Assembly: GCA_964389095.1 (NCBI GenBank)
Contig: CAYMEB010000107.1
Location: 1-15,760 of the forward strand
Direction of reading: 5' to 3'
Length of the DNA: 15,760 nt
From: JABFRJ01 sp964389095
GTDB lineage: Bacteria > Pseudomonadota > Alphaproteobacteria > Rhizobiales > Hyphomicrobiaceae
Shown here: one piece after another, positions 7,399 through 14,923 of the stretch
Numbering within the stretch: position 1 is the first letter of the stretch
How the letters are laid out: each line of letters starts with the position of its first letter
Program-made: the position numbers and the translations under genes
Notes under the pieces: generated by a model
Database searches by the model: none
What the model was told of the DNA's origin: nothing
What the model saw: only the letters and a program-made list of their open reading frames with translations

Positions 7399-8183
7399 GG
7401 TGTCCCCCGGAACTTCGGGGCGCGTTTCTCGAAGAAGGCAGCCACGCCTTCCTTGAAGTCGTGCTGGTTCAACAACTCGCCCTGAAGATCGCGCTCGAGG
7501 TCCAGTTGCTGGTCGAGGGTATTGGTCTCGGCGCGGTCGAGCGCGCGCTTGATGGTGGCGAAGGCATGCGTCGGGCCAGAGGCAAGCCGCGTAGCCATGG
7601 CTATGACTTCAGGCATCAACTGCGCATCGTCGACAACCTTCCATATCATGCCCCACGCTTCCGCCTGTTCGGCCGAGATCGGCTCGGCAAGCAGGGCCAG
7701 GCCCCGGGCGCGTGCCGGTCCTGCAAGTCGTGGCAGCACCCAAGTCCCGCCAGCGTCTGGAATAAGCCCGATCTTGGCAAAGGCCTGAAGGAATTTTGCC
7801 GACCGGGCCGCCACAACGATATCGCAACCCAGGGCGAGGTTTGCCCCCGCGCCTGCCGCGATGCCGTTGACGGCACAGATCACCGGCATGCGAAGCGATC
7901 GGATGCGACGGACCAGGGGATTGTAGTGGGCTTCCAGGGTCGACGTAATCGGGCCGCCGGCCTTCATCGCCTCGGAGCGATCTCCAAGATCCTGGCCGGC
8001 ACAGAAGCCTCGCCCTTCGCCGGTGAGGATCAAGGCGCGACACGAGGTGTCGGCGTCGGCGTCGTCGATCGATGCCTTGAGTGCGCGATGGAGATCTTCA
8101 TTGAAGGAATTCAGCTTTTCAGGCCGGTTGAGCGCGAGGATGCGATAGCCCTCCCCGCGTGTCATCCTTATCAAATCGGACAT
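7395..8183 (-). CDS. paaG: Ring-1,2-epoxyphenylacetyl-CoA isomerase PaaG
   Basis: PaaG converts ring-1,2-epoxyphenylacetyl-CoA to the seven-membered oxepin-CoA and also acts as an enoyl-CoA isomerase later in the route. Read from the ATG at 8183 it has 262 residues, the length of E. coli PaaG. Crotonase-fold features are RPEKLNSFNEDL near 20-31, the oxyanion segment RGFCAGQDL at 58-66, the second oxyanion strand NGIAAGAGANLALGCDIV at 106-123, and IGLIPDAGGTW at 138-148 with the Asp characteristic of PaaG-type isomerases. The start is supported by GGAGG 7 bp upstream (8191-8195); the frame extends further upstream without a better start. Assignment to PaaG rather than a generic enoyl-CoA hydratase rests on these motifs and on coupling to paaI and paaK. 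Confidence 0.92.
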   Translation of the reverse strand: MSDLIRMTRGEGYRILALNRPEKLNSFNEDLHRALKASIDDADADTSCRALILTGEGRGFCAGQDLGDRSEAMKAGGPITSTLEAHYNPLVRRIRSLRMPVICAVNGIAAGAGANLALGCDIVVAARSAKFLQAFAKIGLIPDAGGTWVLPRLAGPARARGLALLAEPISAEQAEAWGMIWKVVDDAQLMPEVIAMATRLASGPTHAFATIKRALDRAETNTLDQQLDLERDLQGELLNQHDFKEGVAAFFEKRAPKFRGTP

Positions 8184-8420
8184 ACCTCCCCCTCCCCGAG
8201 GCGCGCCGGCATCGGTCGCGAATTCGGAACATATACCAGAGGAGGCAGAGTGCCTTGGCGGTGCCGCGTCTGGCAAGGGATTCGATCAATTGGCGTCGTC
8301 CCGCCGAGCGAACTCCCGGTTGCTTTGGCGAGTTGGTCCTGATGTCCGCCGCAGCCTGAGGTTTGGTGACAATACTGTGCGACGTGCATCGAAAAGATCG
8401 GGTCACGTGCTCGTTCTGCG
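8184..8420. other. Intergenic stretch before paaG
   Basis: This 237-bp gap follows the phosphopantetheinyl transferase gene and precedes paaG on the minus strand, so it should contain the paaGIK promoter. Two GGAGG tracts sit next to the paaG start (8185-8189 and 8191-8195). A TGG-TATATG element on the minus strand (box at 8230-8235) resembles an extended -10, but no matching -35 is seen. An 8-bp palindrome CGAATTCG lies beside it. I see no operator that I can assign to a PaaR/PaaX regulator and no Rho-independent terminator for the preceding gene. Confidence 0.4.
8191..8195 (-). promoter_or_regulatory. Ribosome binding site deciding the paaG start
   Basis: GGAGG on the minus strand with a 7-bp spacer to the ATG at 8183 supports the 262-residue PaaG over longer readings of the same frame. 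Confidence 0.7.
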
Positions 8421-9128
8421 CTACTCGTCGAGCGCACCGCGGAACAAATCGGTCAATGACCCCATTTCCACCGTCGCGCCTCTGTGATGGCAAAGCGCGC
8501 CGACGAAGCCATCCGGCACGGGGAGTAGAGTGACCCCGGTCGTTGTTCCGTTGATCTTATCGAGCATACTGAGGGCATCGCCGCTACACTCGATTTGCAG
8601 TCGATGCGCTGGCTCGGGCGTATCTGGCCGTTTCAGCCGTCCGATTAACGGCAGGACACCGGTAGCAGCATGCTTCGCGACCGCCTCCAGGATGGTCCAT
8701 GAGATGATATCCGCGCGCAGAGCGTCGTTCGTCGTTTCCAAGAGCGCTGGTGCCAGCCGTCGAGCAGCGGAAAGCAGCTGCTCGCGGCGATGTTCGGCGG
8801 TTCTGAGTGGGCGCAATCGTTCGATATCAATCCCAACCGGGCCGCTCGGGGACACAGCCACGGCGGCCATTCCACCTGAATGCGAGAGATTGAAGTGAAC
8901 GCTTCCGTCGGCAATGCGAGGTTTTCCTGATCGATCGATCAGGAAAGGCTGGCGCGCCGGGACGATGCCTACCCGCGCACGAATGGCAAGCCGCAATGCG
9001 ATTTGGCTCAAGCGCCGTTCTTGCGCAAGGGCGGTTGCTCGAGCTGTCGGTAGCTCCAGGCGCCGCTCGGCGGTCTCGAGACGCGATCGCTGACCCTCAA
9101 GATCGATGATCCAGCAGTGGGTTTCCAT
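8421..9128 (-). CDS. Sfp-type 4'-phosphopantetheinyl transferase
   Basis: This enzyme moves the phosphopantetheine arm from CoA to a Ser of an acyl or peptidyl carrier protein, making the holo form. The 235-residue protein shows the superfamily motifs in order: KPRI at 69-72, VHFNLSHSGG at 77-86, VGIDIE at 98-103 (Mg-binding D101 and E103), and W144-TIL-E148-AVA-K152, equivalent to the W-x3-E-x3-K helix. Spacing agrees with Sfp-like single-chain enzymes. No carrier protein, polyketide or peptide synthetase gene is present in the window, so its partner is unknown. It starts 39 bp after the protease gene on the same strand; the ribosome binding site is weak. The third motif is followed by HAATG rather than the commoner KA-G, a minor variation. 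Confidence 0.92.
   Translation of the reverse strand: METHCWIIDLEGQRSRLETAERRLELPTARATALAQERRLSQIALRLAIRARVGIVPARQPFLIDRSGKPRIADGSVHFNLSHSGGMAAVAVSPSGPVGIDIERLRPLRTAEHRREQLLSAARRLAPALLETTNDALRADIISWTILEAVAKHAATGVLPLIGRLKRPDTPEPAHRLQIECSGDALSMLDKINGTTTGVTLLPVPDGFVGALCHHRGATVEMGSLTDLFRGALDE
8923..8946. repeat. 24-bp perfect palindrome inside the PPTase gene
   Basis: TTTCCTGATCGA is followed directly by its exact reverse complement, with no mismatch and no spacer; the centre contains overlapping GATC/CGATCG units. It lies within codons for FLIDRSGK (about residues 62-69), just before the NLSHS motif. Confidence 0.95.
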
Positions 9129-9167
9129 GCCAGATGGCTATCACGAGGCCTCCATGGGGCACCATAG

Positions 9168-10736
9168 TCAGCGAACGATCTCGTACGGGGTGAGTGCAAA
9201 GGCCCATCGGCCAGTATCGCTGCGGCCGACAGGCTCTCCTGTCCTTGTCCGGCCAAGCAGCGCAATCTCGATCTGGCGGATCAATTGCACCAGGTAACTG
9301 GGTGGATTGTTCACCGGGGCGAAACCTTTGGTGATCTGCGCTCTGGGGGTCGCGATCCTTTCGATGTCGAACTCCTCGGGCACAACCATGGCCAGGAGAT
9401 AGCCTTTGCCCACCGGTTCGACTACACGGAAGGCCGTGAAACCCGGGTAGTCGGGACCGGGAACGAGGACTTTCTGGTTAGCCCTGATCATGCCCAGGTT
9501 GCCACCAGTGTACTGGTTCGGATAGATCGGCATCACCTCGAGATTTGCGTTGATGTCGAGCACGAGCAGGCGTCCACTGATCTGGCTGGTGGCTTCGAAA
9601 ATGACTTCCGCCCCGAGACGAACCACGGTGCCGCCGCGGATACCCAGTTCGATCTTGCCCCGCGCGGAACCGAGCAGGTCTTCCAACTGCCTCAGGCTCT
9701 CCTGGAGTTGGGCCAGCGTGAGCTTTTGAGGGGGGGCAACCGCTGTCGTCGTCTGGGTCAGCGGACCTGTCAGCTTCTGGATCCAATCAGCATATGCCGA
9801 GACGCGGGTGTACACTCCGTACGCGCCGGCATCTGCGCAGCCGTCGCCCCAGCTGACGACCCCAACCTGGCGCGGGCAGCCATCGACGTCGCGGACGACC
9901 AGCGGCCCGCCGCTGTCCCCACTGCAGCTGTCCTTGCCGCCTTGGGACAATCCGGCGCAGATCTGTCCGCCGGCGATCTTGGCGTTCGCAAAACCCGTCC
10001 GCCCCTGATAGAGCGATTTGCATGTCGGTGTTGCGACTGTCAGGACGCCGACCTCCTGCAATAGAGTTGTCGCCGCGGCCAAAGTTCCAGAACCGTCGGA
10101 GCGGGAATGCCAAACGGAACCTTGACCGCTGTGCATGCTTCCGAAACCTGCGACATGGACGGGCACTCCCGGCTCGTTTGCCGGGTCGGAGGGTTCCGAA
10201 AGTTGGAGCTGTGAAATTGCGCCCTGCCAGGGGCGCGACAACCTGAGTAGAGCAATATCGTCGCCGTGGTCCACTGCTGGCTCTGCTTGGCCCGTCAAGA
10301 GGCGATCGCGATAGGCCTCGTGCAGGAAGACGCGCTCGACCGGTATCGAGCGATCTCGGGGAGCCGAGCGCAAATCGTCGACCCCAACCACAACCTCGAG
10401 GCGCCCCTCGTGTATTTTGCCATCTGCGGCGCCGATGTCAGCAGTCGTGCCGTTTACAAAGCGATGAAGGCAATGCGCGGCGGTCAGAACCCAACGGTCT
10501 GCTATCGCGGTACCGCCGCAGAAGTACTCCGACACGTTTGCTCTCTCTGCATGCAGCCGAAGTGCCGCCTGTCCGGGCCAATTCTGAATGCCGGCCTGCG
10601 ATCCGCCGACAATCTTGGTTCGCTTGACGGTGCAGGTCCGCGACTGTTGAGCTTGCGCATCTGATTGTAGCGCGGCCAATCCCATGACCGCCGCTGCAAG
10701 AAATAGCGTTCGAAAGAACTGACCTCTCGACATCAT
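9168..10736 (-). CDS. Exported trypsin-family protease with C-terminal DUF4384-like domain
   Basis: Read from the ATG at 10736 (GGTGGGG just upstream), the protein has 522 residues. The TTG at 10784 is an unlikely start. A signal peptide (FFRTLFLAAAVMGLAALQSDAQA) is followed by KIVGG at 41-45, a typical trypsin-like activation site. The S1 domain has the full triad: H88 in TAAHC, D160 in GDDIALLRL, and S275 in DSCSGDSGGP. D269, six residues before the Ser, and SWGDGC at 295-300 suggest cleavage after Arg or Lys. After a linker (about 325-360), a beta-rich domain with LLVLDINANLEV...IYPN (390-407), IRANQ, PGPDYPGFTAFRVVEPVGKGYLLAMV resembles DUF4384, known mostly from bacterial caspase-like and kinase proteins. 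It is likely a periplasmic or secreted protease. Its substrate is unknown. An upstream 171-bp gap suggests its own promoter. Confidence 0.92.
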   Translation of the reverse strand: MMSRGQFFRTLFLAAAVMGLAALQSDAQAQQSRTCTVKRTKIVGGSQAGIQNWPGQAALRLHAERANVSEYFCGGTAIADRWVLTAAHCLHRFVNGTTADIGAADGKIHEGRLEVVVGVDDLRSAPRDRSIPVERVFLHEAYRDRLLTGQAEPAVDHGDDIALLRLSRPWQGAISQLQLSEPSDPANEPGVPVHVAGFGSMHSGQGSVWHSRSDGSGTLAAATTLLQEVGVLTVATPTCKSLYQGRTGFANAKIAGGQICAGLSQGGKDSCSGDSGGPLVVRDVDGCPRQVGVVSWGDGCADAGAYGVYTRVSAYADWIQKLTGPLTQTTTAVAPPQKLTLAQLQESLRQLEDLLGSARGKIELGIRGGTVVRLGAEVIFEATSQISGRLLVLDINANLEVMPIYPNQYTGGNLGMIRANQKVLVPGPDYPGFTAFRVVEPVGKGYLLAMVVPEEFDIERIATPRAQITKGFAPVNNPPSYLVQLIRQIEIALLGRTRTGEPVGRSDTGRWAFALTPYEIVR

Positions 10737-10789
10737 AACCCCACCACCGTAATTTTTTCGTTGGATGAATTCGTCGATACACAAGAGAG

Positions 10790-10834
10790 CGGCTGTTGTA
10801 GCCGGGTTAATGCGGTTCAGGCGGTTACGGTAAC
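10790..10834. promoter_or_regulatory. Possible operator region upstream of the protease gene
   Basis: Three consecutive 9-bp units, GGGTTAATG, CGGTTCAGG and CGGTTACGG (10804-10830), are followed by TAAC, so the last unit also forms GTTAC-G-GTAAC (10824-10834). Beside them is a small hairpin, CGGCT/AGCCG with a 5-base loop (10790-10804). The set lies about 55-100 bp upstream of the protease start and 75-120 bp after pncC. It could be an operator, or the hairpin could be a weak terminator for pncC. Nothing else recognisable fills 10737-10907. Confidence 0.25.
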
Positions 10835-10907
10835 TTTCTGCTGCACAGGTTGCAATCGAATGTGCCTGCTCGGGACGCGTCTTGTGCGATCTTTGCGGCG
10901 GGACACC

Positions 10908-11423
10908 TTACTCGCTGTGGCAGTAGGTTGGATCGCGTGCGATCTGCGCGGCCATTTCCAGGGCGACAGAGATGGTGGCCAAGCGCACTTCGCGGCGTCC
11001 GATGGCTCCAAAGAGGCGGACACCCTGGCGGGTATCCGCCCCGATGCGGGTGACACCGAAGTGGACCAGACCTACCGGCTTGTCTGCCGTCCCACCGCCT
11101 GGTCCGGCAACTCCAGTGACTGCGACGGCAATATCGGCGCTCGAGTGCACAAGTGCCCCTTCGGCCATGGCTTTTGCAACCTCGGCACTGACCGCGCCGT
11201 GTGCCGCAATCAGATCCGGATGCACACCAAGCATCTCGGTCTTCGCGTCATTTGAGTAGGTCACGAAACCGCGTTCGACCACATCGGACGAGCCCGCGAT
11301 CTCCGTGAGCAACCCGCAGATCAGCCCCCCCGTGCAGCTTTCTGCGGTCGCAATCGTCAGTCCCCTGCTGCGCAGGCTCGCGAGCAGTGTTTCGGCCTGG
11401 TGCAACAGTTGCGGGGTGAACAT
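10908..11423 (-). CDS. pncC: CinA C-terminal-type NMN amidohydrolase
   Basis: This stand-alone CinA C-terminal domain hydrolyses nicotinamide mononucleotide to nicotinate mononucleotide and ammonia, recycling NMN (for example from DNA ligase) to NAD. Read from the ATG at 11423 it has 171 residues. Conserved parts are TAESCTGGL at 26-34 with the active Ser, FVTYSNDAK at 53-61, HGAVSAEVAKAMAEGA at 75-90 and VTGVAGPGGGTADKPVG at 102-118. That start has GGAG 7 bp upstream (11431-11434); an ATG at 11438 lacks a good site. It follows the stress-protein gene by 18 bp or less and forms the end of the lonB-like operon. The N-terminal COG1058 domain of full CinA is absent, as is usual in many proteobacteria. 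Confidence 0.93.
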   Translation of the reverse strand: MFTPQLLHQAETLLASLRSRGLTIATAESCTGGLICGLLTEIAGSSDVVERGFVTYSNDAKTEMLGVHPDLIAAHGAVSAEVAKAMAEGALVHSSADIAVAVTGVAGPGGGTADKPVGLVHFGVTRIGADTRQGVRLFGAIGRREVRLATISVALEMAAQIARDPTYCHSE

Positions 11424-11441
11424 CGTCAATCTCCGCATCGC

Positions 11442-12326
11442 TCAGCGAACAACGAACACCGGGCACGGCAGTACCGATGCGAGCGGGGCAAGGTCCCCTT
11501 CTACCGGAACAACCCTCCCTCCGATCTGGGCAATGACGAGCCCAGGCCCGTGGCGGTGGAGGATGTCAGCCGCGGCGGCATAACTGTGCTCGGGGACCAC
11601 CGCCGTGGCGAAGAGCACGTCTGCCATTCCAGCAAGTGCCAAACGGGCCTGGCTTTCCAACTCATCGACGTCTCGCGTGTCCGATCCGAATAGTACGACG
11701 GTCATTCTGTCGGCTTCATCCAACAGCATGCGCTCGGCCGCCCGCACCATTTGGGAAAGCCGATCGATGTCCTCAACAGCAACCAGAATGCGGCCGGAGT
11801 GCGTTGTTGCTTTCGGGCCGACGATAACGACGCCGGTAGACGCGGAAATGGCGTCGAGAAGTTCGGCGATCTTCGGACCTTCTTTGGCCCCGAACGGCTC
11901 GGAGACGACAATCACGTTCCATGGCCCGCACTCCGCGCACGCGACCGCCATGGCCCTTACGGGTTCGTCGCGCATCACGCGCAGTCGCAGGGGGACCTCC
12001 GCGGCTGCCGCGGCAGCGATGATCCTCTCGTGTGCCGAGCGCGCTTCAGCAGCCAGGTCGCGGGCCATAGCCTGCGGAGAGAGTGTCCGCGGTTCGCTGC
12101 CCCAGCGGGTGATTTCGCGAATGAAGCCGTGGGCAGCCATATCGATGAGTTGCTGGTCCTCTACGAAAACGCCCTCTATCGAGGCACCGAAGGCGCGGGC
12201 GATCCGCGCTGCCGCTACCATTGCGATTCGATTGGGACTTCCCGTACGCAGCTGCAGAACCACTCTGCCACGGTCTTCGCTTGCCGCTGCAACGTGGACA
12301 ATCCCACGTGTGCCCTGATCTCTCAT
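11442..12326 (-). CDS. Universal-stress-like protein (tandem Usp fold, degenerate)
   Basis: The 294-residue protein begins best at the ATG at 12326, which has GGAGG exactly 5 bp upstream (12332-12336). A GTG at 12341 would overlap the upstream stop by 4 bp but lacks such a site. The first half (PNRIAMVAAARIARAFGASIEGVFVEDQQL, then a helix-rich part and WNVIVVSEP) and the second half (GRILVAVEDIDRLSQMV... to LPCPVFVVR at the end) look like two UspA-like alpha/beta units; the terminal CPVFVVR strand is typical. The ATP-binding G-x2-G-x9-G-S/T pattern is not intact, so nucleotide binding is doubtful. Its position between a Lon-like protease and PncC suggests a stress or proteolysis role, which is inference. 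Confidence 0.8.
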   Translation of the reverse strand: MRDQGTRGIVHVAAASEDRGRVVLQLRTGSPNRIAMVAAARIARAFGASIEGVFVEDQQLIDMAAHGFIREITRWGSEPRTLSPQAMARDLAAEARSAHERIIAAAAAAEVPLRLRVMRDEPVRAMAVACAECGPWNVIVVSEPFGAKEGPKIAELLDAISASTGVVIVGPKATTHSGRILVAVEDIDRLSQMVRAAERMLLDEADRMTVVLFGSDTRDVDELESQARLALAGMADVLFATAVVPEHSYAAAADILHRHGPGLVIAQIGGRVVPVEGDLAPLASVLPCPVFVVR

Positions 12327-12331
12327 GCGGG

Positions 12332-12336
12332 CCTCC
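12332..12336 (-). promoter_or_regulatory. Ribosome binding site deciding the stress-protein start
   Basis: GGAGG on the minus strand, 5 bp before the ATG at 12326, lies within the stop region of the Lon-like gene (stop 12338-12340). It favours the ATG over the overlapping GTG at 12341 and is consistent with an operon. Confidence 0.65.
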
Positions 12337-12337
12337 G

Positions 12338-14848
12338 TCACTCGTCTGACTTGCCGTTTCCGCCAGACTTGCTGAAACCTCGCGCCCGCTCCGCAAAGCT
12401 GCGCAGCTTAGCCTCGACGCGGGCATTGATCGTACCCTGGGGATACTCGCCCGAGGACAGCAACTGTCCGGCGGCGGTTCCCGTCAAAAGTTCGATGCCC
12501 TGGTCGATCGTTTCGACCGGATAGATTACGAACTTTCCACTCTCGCAGGCTTCTACCACGTCGTCCCGCAGCATGAGATGCTGGACGTTGGCTTTTGGGA
12601 TCAAGACGCCTTGCTCACCGGTCAGGCCTTTGGCTTTACACACATCGAAGAACCCTTCGATCTTCTCATTGACGCCGCCAATCGCCTGCACATCGCCCCA
12701 TTGATTGACCGAGCCAGTGACTGCGAGGCCCTGGCGGATCGGCGCGTCCGCGAGAGCAGAGAGCAAGGCATAGAGTTCGGTCGATGATGCACTATCGCCG
12801 TCGACGCCACCGTACGACTGTTCGAACACGAGCGTGGCTGCCAGGGCCAATGGAATGAATTGTGCGTAGCGCCCTGCGAGGAAACCCCAGAGAATCATGA
12901 TTCCCTTGGTGTGTAGTGGGCCGCCCAGTTTCGCCTCGCGCTCGATGTCGGTCACGCGGCCCGAACCCATTCGCACGCGGGCAGTGATCCTGTTGGGTCG
13001 TCCGAAGGCGAAATCACCTACTTGGAGAACGGCGAGACCGTTGATCTGACCAATTCTGCTGCCTGCGACATCGACGAGTACGACGCCCCGGTCGAATGTC
13101 TCCTGGGATCGATCACGAACCCGATCGGAGCGCTGGATGTGGGCCTCGACGGCCCGTGAGACGTCCACTGCAGTCGTGACCGAGCGACCTGCACAGCCGG
13201 CCCAATAGTCCGCCTCGCGAACCAGATCGGAAATTCGACCGATCTCTACTGTCAGCTTCTCCCGGTCGTCAGCCATTCGGGAGCCTTGCTCGATTACGCG
13301 TGCCACCCCGCTCACATCGATCGGTCTGAGACCGTGTTCGTGCACGATCGAGGCGACGATCTCCGCGTAAGCACGATTGTTGGTATCATTCCTCGGAATG
13401 CTGTCGTCGAAATCAGCCTGGACCTTGAACAGGCCCTGGAAGTCGGGGTCGTACTGGCAGAGCATATAGTAAACGTCGCGCTCGCCGATCAGGACCACTT
13501 TGACCGCGAGCGGAATGGGTTCGGGGTCAAGGGATTGTGTCGCGATCAAGCCTGACGTCTCTGCCGGCTGTTCGATCCGAATCTCGCGCCCCCGCAACGC
13601 GCGCTTGAGGGCTTCGTACGCAAATGGAGACATCAACAGCTTGCGGGCATCAAGCATGAGCACGCCGCCATTGGCGCGATGCAGTGCTCCAGGCTTCATG
13701 AGCAGGAAATCTGTGACGAGGGTCCCCATCTGGGCGATGTGCTCGATACGGCCGACGAGGTTGCCATAGACGGGATTGAACTCCTCGACGAGTGGCGCGC
13801 CGACCTGTTCCCCCTCGCCGTTCGAGACCATGATGTTGACCATGTAGCGGCGGTAGCGCGGGTCGCGGGCTGAATCCGCCGGCTCGCGGACCAACTGCTG
13901 GGCTTCTCCGCCTTCTCCAGAAGGCAGGAATATCGCAATGTTCCTGACCATATCCTGGGCCGCCGCCTCGAGGTACTCGATCACGGGCGGAACGTCCTTG
14001 AATGCCTCTGCTTGATCATCCAGGGCGCCGGTGACAGCGGATTTTGCGACTGCTTCGTTGAGCTCGGCAATCTTAGCGCGCCGTTCCTTGTCGAACTTGG
14101 GGACTTGCGCGAGGATTTGTCCGAGTTCTTCCTCGAGCACCGAGATCTGCCGCTGCTTCTCCTGCTGCATGGCCTCGGGCAGCATGGAGAAGGTCTCGGG
14201 CTTGATGACCTTGCCTTCGTGCATCGGAGCGAATGCGAAGCCTTGGGGCGTCCGCATGATCGTAATGTTCTGCTCGCGTGCTTTGCTGTTCAGTGCTTCG
14301 AACTTTTCCTCCTGGGATTGCTGGAATGCGCCATCTATGGCGCGCCGCCGTGCCTGATAGTCTTCTCCCTCGAAAAGTGCCGGGACGATGCTGCGTAGTT
14401 CATCGACCGCGGCGACCATGCCCGCAGCGAATTGTCGCGCTCGTCCGTGAGGCAGTCGAAGAGCCCGCGGCCGGTTGGCTTGCGCGAAATTGTACACATA
14501 GACCCAGTCGTCCGGAGCGGCCGCCTTGAGGACCCGCTCGGCCAGTAAGGTCTTGACCGCGGTGCGTTTGCCGGATGCCGGGGGGCCGAGGACGAACACA
14601 TTGAAATCGTGGGCAACCATGTCGGCGCCGAACTCGATGGCAGCAAGCGCGCGGTCCTGACCGATAAGGCCCGTGTTCGGCGTCAGATCGGTTGTAGTCG
14701 TGAAGCCGAGGGTTGCTGGGTCCACGCTGTGGCGCAGTTCAAAGCGTGGGAGGGCTGTGGGCATCGGCAAAGGAGGTGTCTCGGCGGCCGCGATTGTGGC
14801 CGACGTGACGGATTGAGGCTTCTTCGGTTGGCCGCGCTTTAAAAACAT
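12338..14848 (-). CDS. LonB-like ATP-dependent protease (COG1067 type)
   Basis: This 836-residue cytosolic protein joins an AAA+ ATPase to a Lon-type serine protease domain. The short N-terminal segment is not the substrate-binding domain of classic LonA. Walker A is GPPASGKR at 88-95. A long helical insertion with Gln/Glu-rich coiled-coil character follows (about 150-260). The Walker B block is ANGGVLMLDARKLL, the DA-R form common in this bacterial subfamily. The protease domain carries VDGDSASS with S686 and GGVNEK with K729; the 43-residue spacing of the Ser-Lys dyad equals that of E. coli LonA (S679/K722). The C-terminus is basic and glycine-rich. GGAGG lies about 11 bp before the ATG. 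It heads an operon with the stress-like protein and pncC, and is divergent from mmcB across 75 bp. Confidence 0.95.
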   Translation of the reverse strand: MFLKRGQPKKPQSVTSATIAAAETPPLPMPTALPRFELRHSVDPATLGFTTTTDLTPNTGLIGQDRALAAIEFGADMVAHDFNVFVLGPPASGKRTAVKTLLAERVLKAAAPDDWVYVYNFAQANRPRALRLPHGRARQFAAGMVAAVDELRSIVPALFEGEDYQARRRAIDGAFQQSQEEKFEALNSKAREQNITIMRTPQGFAFAPMHEGKVIKPETFSMLPEAMQQEKQRQISVLEEELGQILAQVPKFDKERRAKIAELNEAVAKSAVTGALDDQAEAFKDVPPVIEYLEAAAQDMVRNIAIFLPSGEGGEAQQLVREPADSARDPRYRRYMVNIMVSNGEGEQVGAPLVEEFNPVYGNLVGRIEHIAQMGTLVTDFLLMKPGALHRANGGVLMLDARKLLMSPFAYEALKRALRGREIRIEQPAETSGLIATQSLDPEPIPLAVKVVLIGERDVYYMLCQYDPDFQGLFKVQADFDDSIPRNDTNNRAYAEIVASIVHEHGLRPIDVSGVARVIEQGSRMADDREKLTVEIGRISDLVREADYWAGCAGRSVTTAVDVSRAVEAHIQRSDRVRDRSQETFDRGVVLVDVAGSRIGQINGLAVLQVGDFAFGRPNRITARVRMGSGRVTDIEREAKLGGPLHTKGIMILWGFLAGRYAQFIPLALAATLVFEQSYGGVDGDSASSTELYALLSALADAPIRQGLAVTGSVNQWGDVQAIGGVNEKIEGFFDVCKAKGLTGEQGVLIPKANVQHLMLRDDVVEACESGKFVIYPVETIDQGIELLTGTAAGQLLSSGEYPQGTINARVEAKLRSFAERARGFSKSGGNGKSDE

Positions 14849-14923
14849 CGCCCTGCATTCCTCCGCTCGTGTCAGTTAAACTGTAGGGAGCGGCATCCAC
14901 CAAGAAAAGGGCCGTGTGGGGGC
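14849..14923. promoter_or_regulatory. Divergent promoter region of lon-like gene and mmcB
   Basis: The 75 bp between two outward-facing genes must serve both if each has its own promoter. CAGTT-A-AACTG, a near-palindrome with 5-bp arms, lies in the middle (14873-14883) and could be shared. No clear -35/-10 pair is visible on either strand. The alphaproteobacterial LexA pattern GTTC-N7-GTTC is absent; the stretch has neither GTTC nor GAAC. Confidence 0.45.

Noticed and set aside
7392..8342. Plus-strand open frame of 316 codons
   Set aside because: It mirrors paaG, whose crotonase motifs are clear on the minus strand; the plus-strand translation has no family pattern.
9285..10064. Plus-strand open frame of 259 codons
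   Set aside because: It is antisense to the trypsin-DUF4384 gene and rich in residues expected from reversed GC-rich codons.
12004..12017. 14-bp palindrome in the stress-protein gene
   Set aside because: It falls in GC-rich codons for an Ala run (GCTGCCG and its complement), where such palindromes are expected by composition.
11605..12318. Plus-strand open frame of 237 codons
   Set aside because: Ser/Arg/Ala-rich antisense of the stress-like protein gene, with no domain or ribosome binding site.
13600..13700. Loss of the Walker B glutamate in the Lon-like protease (LDARKLL)
   Set aside because: The DA-x-LL form is common in the bacterial COG1067 subfamily, so it is not evidence of inactivation.
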